A stretch of DNA of 16,891 bases, from the NCBI GenBank assembly GCA_030620735.1, contig JAUXDV010000011.1, forward strand, positions 1-16,891, given 5' to 3'. Made by a program: the position numbers and the translations under genes. Source of the stretch: Gammaproteobacteria bacterium (GTDB lineage Bacteria; Pseudomonadota; Gammaproteobacteria; Chromatiales; Chromatiaceae). Each line of letters begins with the position of its first letter. Positions within the stretch are counted from its first letter, which is position 1. The notes below the pieces were generated by a model. The model saw nothing but the letters and a program-made list of their open reading frames with translations, was not told where the DNA came from and ran no database searches. Positions 14,329 to 16,891 of the stretch are shown here, piece after piece.

Positions 14329-14679
14329 TTGTGTTTTCCGCGTCTGGCGCTTTTCGCGTTTTGCCTGCAATACCCCCCATATTGTTGATCGAGCAGCTGC
14401 GCCATGTGGTGCTGACTTACTTGGTTGAAGTAGGGCAGCATATACATGTTAATGTGGATGAAAAGCTCACTCCGACGTTCGCCAATGACGGCTCTGAGTA
14501 TTCAGGAGCCGCACACGGCAACTCATCTTCGAGCCCAATATCCATTTCCCTGACCGGTGCTTCGAGTTTCGGAGCGGACATTCGCAACGATTGAGGAGTT
14601 CAAGTGAGATCAACCCTTTATCGTCCCAGCGATGACGGGTAGAAACTCACCATAAGGGCCTCGTTAGCACAGGGGTTTT
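14329..14679. other. 351-bp gap with no recognisable gene
   Basis: The stretch follows the tRNA fragment on the side where the rest of the tRNA gene should be. Only short ORFs without ribosome binding sites are present. I see no family features. Confidence 0.4.
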
Positions 14680-14805
14680 TTATTGCAGCATACATGCCAG
14701 TTTCTCAAGAGCATGCCTCTCGATCACCATCACAGTTTGCCAGATGCATCCCAGCACGGTGGCGATCTCTCTGTAGCTCATGTGGTTCTCGTGTGGGCTG
14801 CGCAT
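14680..14805 (-). CDS. 41-aa sigma region 4-like helix-turn-helix ORF (possibly a fragment)
   Basis: The ORF begins MRSPHENHMSYREIATVLGC and ends in IERHALEKL followed by a short tail. The pattern Y-R-E-I-A-x-x-L-G-x(3)-Q-T-V-x-x-I-E-x(2)-A-L-x-K-L closely follows sigma-70 region 4.2 (E-I-A-x-x-L-G-x-S-x-x-R-V-x-Q-I-E-x-x-A-L-x-K-L). No region 2 is present, there is no Shine-Dalgarno sequence before either ATG (14805 or 14781), and the frame stays open further upstream without homology. It is therefore either a free-standing mini-regulator of mobile DNA or the preserved end of a lost sigma-like gene. Confidence 0.45.
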   Translation of the reverse strand: MRSPHENHMSYREIATVLGCIWQTVMVIERHALEKLACMLQ

Positions 14806-14903
14806 CTTATGAGATGGTGAAGAGCCGAGGGCGAAGCAGTGTGACTGAGCTTATGTAGAGTCGGTGTCGGTGATGGGCGAGAAAATGGTAGACTTTGCCA
14901 TGT

Positions 14904-14932
14904 GACTCTCATGAGATGGATGAGTGAGAGTC
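14904..14932. repeat. Short inverted repeat
   Basis: GACTCTCA (14904-14911) and TGAGAGTC (14925-14932) are perfect 8-bp inverted arms with a 13-base centre. It lies in the gap before the NagD-like gene. The flanking words TGAGATGGTGA (14811) and TGAGATGGATGA (14912) are also similar. Function unknown; it could be an operator or the end of a decayed element. Confidence 0.35.
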
Positions 14933-15056
14933 TAGCGCAAAAATTCCACAGAAATACCACAAATGCGCATTAACTTATTGATTTTTTATGGCGCAGAAAA
15001 TTATTCCGCAGTACGTTGACGAAATGAAAAGCTCTGATTCTGGGCGGGGCTGATTT

Positions 15057-15854
15057 GTGACAGCGTTTCTGGTCGATATGGATGGCGTGCTCTATCATGG
15101 GGACCGGCTGCTTCCCGGTGCCCGGGAGTTCCATCGCCATGTTGCCGTCGGCAGACATCTTTTCATTACCAATAACCCGACATTGCCGCCCGAAGAGGTA
15201 GCGGTGAAACTCCGGGGCCTCGGGTTCCTCGGCGTCGAACCCGAGCAGATCCTGACATCGGCACAGGCGACGGCGGAATGGCTAGCTCAGACAAAGCCCG
15301 GGTTTCGCTACTTTGCGGTCGGGGCAGACGGACTACAACAGGCGCTTGCGACAGTCGGGAGGGTGGATTGCGTCAATGCCGACTTCGTCGTCGTCGGCGA
15401 AGGGGCTGGGCTTGACTACGGCACGCTCACCACTGGCATCAACCTAATTCTCTCGCAGGGTGCGCGACTGGTCGCCACCAATCCCGATACGACCGTGGAT
15501 ACCGTGCGTGATGGTCAGAGGGTTGTGTTGCCCGGCGGCGGCGCTCTGGTTGCCTCCTTCGAGGCCGCGACAGCTCGGCGTGCGGTGATCATCGGCAAGC
15601 CACAACCGCTGCTATACCGAATGGCGATGGATCGTCTTGGAGTCACTGCTGTCGACTGCATAATGGTCGGCGACAGGCCGGATACCGATATCGCAGGAGC
15701 TGCAGCACTGGGAATCAGAACAGCCCTGGTACGTACCGGGCGTTTTACTCCCGGCGAAAGCTGGCCCGATGGTATCGCTAGGCCCGACTGGGATTGCGAA
15801 TCACTTTCTGAGCTGACGGATGCACTCTGCCGTGACGGGGTGGTGATGAAATAA
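15057..15854 (+). CDS. NagD-like HAD (class IIA) phosphatase
   Basis: The product is a cytosolic 265-aa hydrolase of the NagD/4-nitrophenylphosphatase group. Motif I is DMDGVLY (Asp7, Asp9), motif II TNN (38-40) followed by PTLP, motif III GKPQP (Lys181) and motif IV GDRPDTD (Asp206, Asp211). A C2-type cap lies between motifs II and III, and the length is normal for the family. The start must be GTG 15057, because an in-frame TGA sits two codons upstream (15051) and the next ATG falls inside motif I. The ribosome binding site is weak (GGGG). By eye this gene is richer in G and C than the DNA around it, and it lies just before a broken integrase, so horizontal arrival is plausible. The substrate (nucleotide or sugar phosphate) is unknown. 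Confidence 0.9.
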   Translation: MTAFLVDMDGVLYHGDRLLPGAREFHRHVAVGRHLFITNNPTLPPEEVAVKLRGLGFLGVEPEQILTSAQATAEWLAQTKPGFRYFAVGADGLQQALATVGRVDCVNADFVVVGEGAGLDYGTLTTGINLILSQGARLVATNPDTTVDTVRDGQRVVLPGGGALVASFEAATARRAVIIGKPQPLLYRMAMDRLGVTAVDCIMVGDRPDTDIAGAAALGIRTALVRTGRFTPGESWPDGIARPDWDCESLSELTDALCRDGVVMK

Positions 15855-15951
15855 GCCGTAGACACCCACGATCTACCATCCCATTCAGTTGCTGTCATTT
15901 AGGCCGTCTGTACCTGATACTTCGGTTCCGACCAACAACGGAGGAACCATC

Positions 15952-16578
15952 ATGCATCTTCTATCCTACATTCCCCAACAGCGGACTCCCTGGAACAAGG
16001 GCAAGCTGGTGGGACAAAAATCACCGCTGAGATTGAAGGAGATATGGGCAATCCGTATCCGCTTACAGATTGCGAAACGTGTTCGTGACCTCGCCCTCTT
16101 CAATCTCGCGATTGACAGCAAATTACGCAGCTGTGATCTGCTTAAGCTAAAGGTCAGGGATGTTTCCCACGGCAACTCGACTCCCAACAGGGCGATGATC
16201 CTGCAGCAGAAAACCCACCAGCCAGTACAGTTCGAGATTACTGAACAAACGCGGGATTCAATATTGGCATGGATTTTTTCTGCAAATCTCGGCAAGGATG
16301 ACGACTTTTTCAAGAGCCGCTTGAAAAACTCACTGCATCTCTCGACAAGGCAATATGCGCGAATCGTGGATTCCCGGGTTTCATCAATCGGACTTGATCC
16401 TGCTGCCTACGGAACCCACTCAATGTGACGCACAAAAGCAACGCTGATTTATCGAAGGACGAAGAACCTTCGTGCCGTGCAGTTACTGCTCGGGCATACC
16501 AAGCTTGAAAGCACGGTCAGATACCTTGGTATCGAGGTTGATGACGCACTTGAGATGGCCGAGCAGGCTGAAGTGTAG
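15952..16578 (+). pseudogene. Tyrosine recombinase (site-specific integrase) interrupted by an in-frame TGA
   Basis: Starting at ATG 15952, preceded by GGAGGA with a six-base gap, the frame runs 208 codons to TAG 16578 but is broken by TGA at 16426-16428 (codon 159). Both halves are collinear with a short family of about 200-aa tyrosine recombinases: LALFNLAIDSKLRSCDLLKL holds catalytic Arg59, VQQKT-like LQQKTHQPVQF holds Lys87, and LSTRQYARIVD and YGTHS follow with His156. After the stop come RTKATLIY, LLGHTK (His182) and STVRYLG (Tyr191 as nucleophile). The family motif is GTHSLRRTKA, so the stop occupies the box-II arginine of H-x-x-R, consistent with CGA to TGA. The N-terminal core-binding domain of larger integrases is absent, as is normal for this family. 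Without read-through the protein is inactive. Confidence 0.85.
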
Positions 16579-16587
16579 AGCCACAGC

Positions 16588-16619
16588 TAGCTGGCAGCAT
16601 CTGATTTGGCTGCCAGCTA
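16588..16619 (+). terminator. Perfect 11-bp hairpin after the integrase pseudogene
   Basis: TAGCTGGCAGC (16588-16598) and GCTGCCAGCTA (16609-16619) are perfect inverted arms around a 10-base loop, starting 10 bp after the integrase stop. Only a weak T content follows (CACTCTATC), so it may be a terminator with a poor tail or a recombinase-related site. Confidence 0.55.
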
Positions 16620-16891
16620 CACTCTATCAGTGAATGACCGCTGAATACTCAGACGTTCACACCAATATGTTAATCTGCTGCTTCATAGCATGTAAGGTCA
16701 TGTGAACGTATTCATTCCAGACTTCGTCTGTGACATTCCACTCGATGCGGCCCAATAGCCCCTTGCCCACAAAGCCTCCCGGCGCTGCGCTGTCCCTGCT
16801 TCGCTTGGGCGCCGGTCTTGGACCCCTGCACAAGCCGTTCATTGCTGCGCAATTCACCCAACGCAGTCCGTGTATTTTATCTTTTCCAGGC
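16620..16891. other. Terminal 272 bp without a recognised gene
   Basis: The only sizeable ORF is a minus-strand one of 66 codons (16857-16657). It lacks a clear ribosome binding site and shows no family features. It might be the edge of a gene or repeat continuing beyond the window, but nothing supports a call. Confidence 0.3.

Noticed and set aside
14280..14380. Complete tRNA-Ser gene
   Set aside because: No 5' acceptor strand, D arm or anticodon loop follows at higher coordinates, and two helices carry mismatches.
16657..16857. 66-codon minus-strand ORF at the right edge
   Set aside because: No ribosome binding site, no recognisable domain; listed only as unannotated sequence.
1..16891. 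CRISPR array or complete defence system
   Set aside because: No regularly spaced direct repeats and no cas, retron, restriction or other defence genes were seen; the only toxin-like sequence is a fragment.

Overview
The window looks like a chromosomal segment of a free-living or symbiotic gammaproteobacterium. This is inferred from a ftsY-ftsE-ftsX-rpoH cluster in the classical gammaproteobacterial order, gammaproteobacterial-type FolB, PdxH and FeoABC proteins, and intergenic REP-like palindromes of the kind common in sulfur-oxidising and pseudomonad-like lineages. No 16S or other taxonomic marker is present, so the genus is not determined.

Layout. Positions 1-447 hold the end of an SLC13-type permease, converging through a REP-like palindrome on a minus-strand ferrous-iron uptake operon (feoA-feoB-feoC, 3425 to 535) that has a candidate Fur box. 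pdxH (3587-4237) diverges from feoA. After a 72-bp palindromic repeat comes rpoH (minus), preceded by a perfect CIRCE element (5347-5373), then ftsX, ftsE and ftsY (minus, joined by 4-bp ATGA overlaps). folB diverges from ftsY. This first half is conserved housekeeping DNA.

From about 8.6 kb onward the DNA is accessory. A partition-associated-like small gene runs into the out-of-frame C-terminal remnant of a RelE/ParE toxin, apparently a deletion scar (8649-9138). Next is a LysR regulator divergent from a secreted formylglycine-type sulfatase (10439-11983). A strong terminator-like hairpin separates the sulfatase from a secreted HAD phosphatase (12083-13087). These three probably form an exported sulfate/phosphate-ester hydrolysis locus. 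After it come a 43-aa ORF with a good ribosome binding site, a cysteine-rich lipoprotein, a 3' fragment of a tRNA-Ser gene (a likely integration scar), a 41-aa sigma-region-4-like ORF, a NagD-like HAD phosphatase, and a tyrosine recombinase whose catalytic box-II arginine codon is replaced by TGA.

The right half therefore reads as an eroded integration hotspot: toxin remnant, tRNA fragment, dead integrase and inverted repeats around a few apparently intact cargo genes. I do not see a complete, clearly novel defence or mobile system. The most notable observations are the perfect CIRCE on rpoH, the integrase nonsense codon placed exactly on a catalytic residue, and the sulfatase/HAD/LysR locus.
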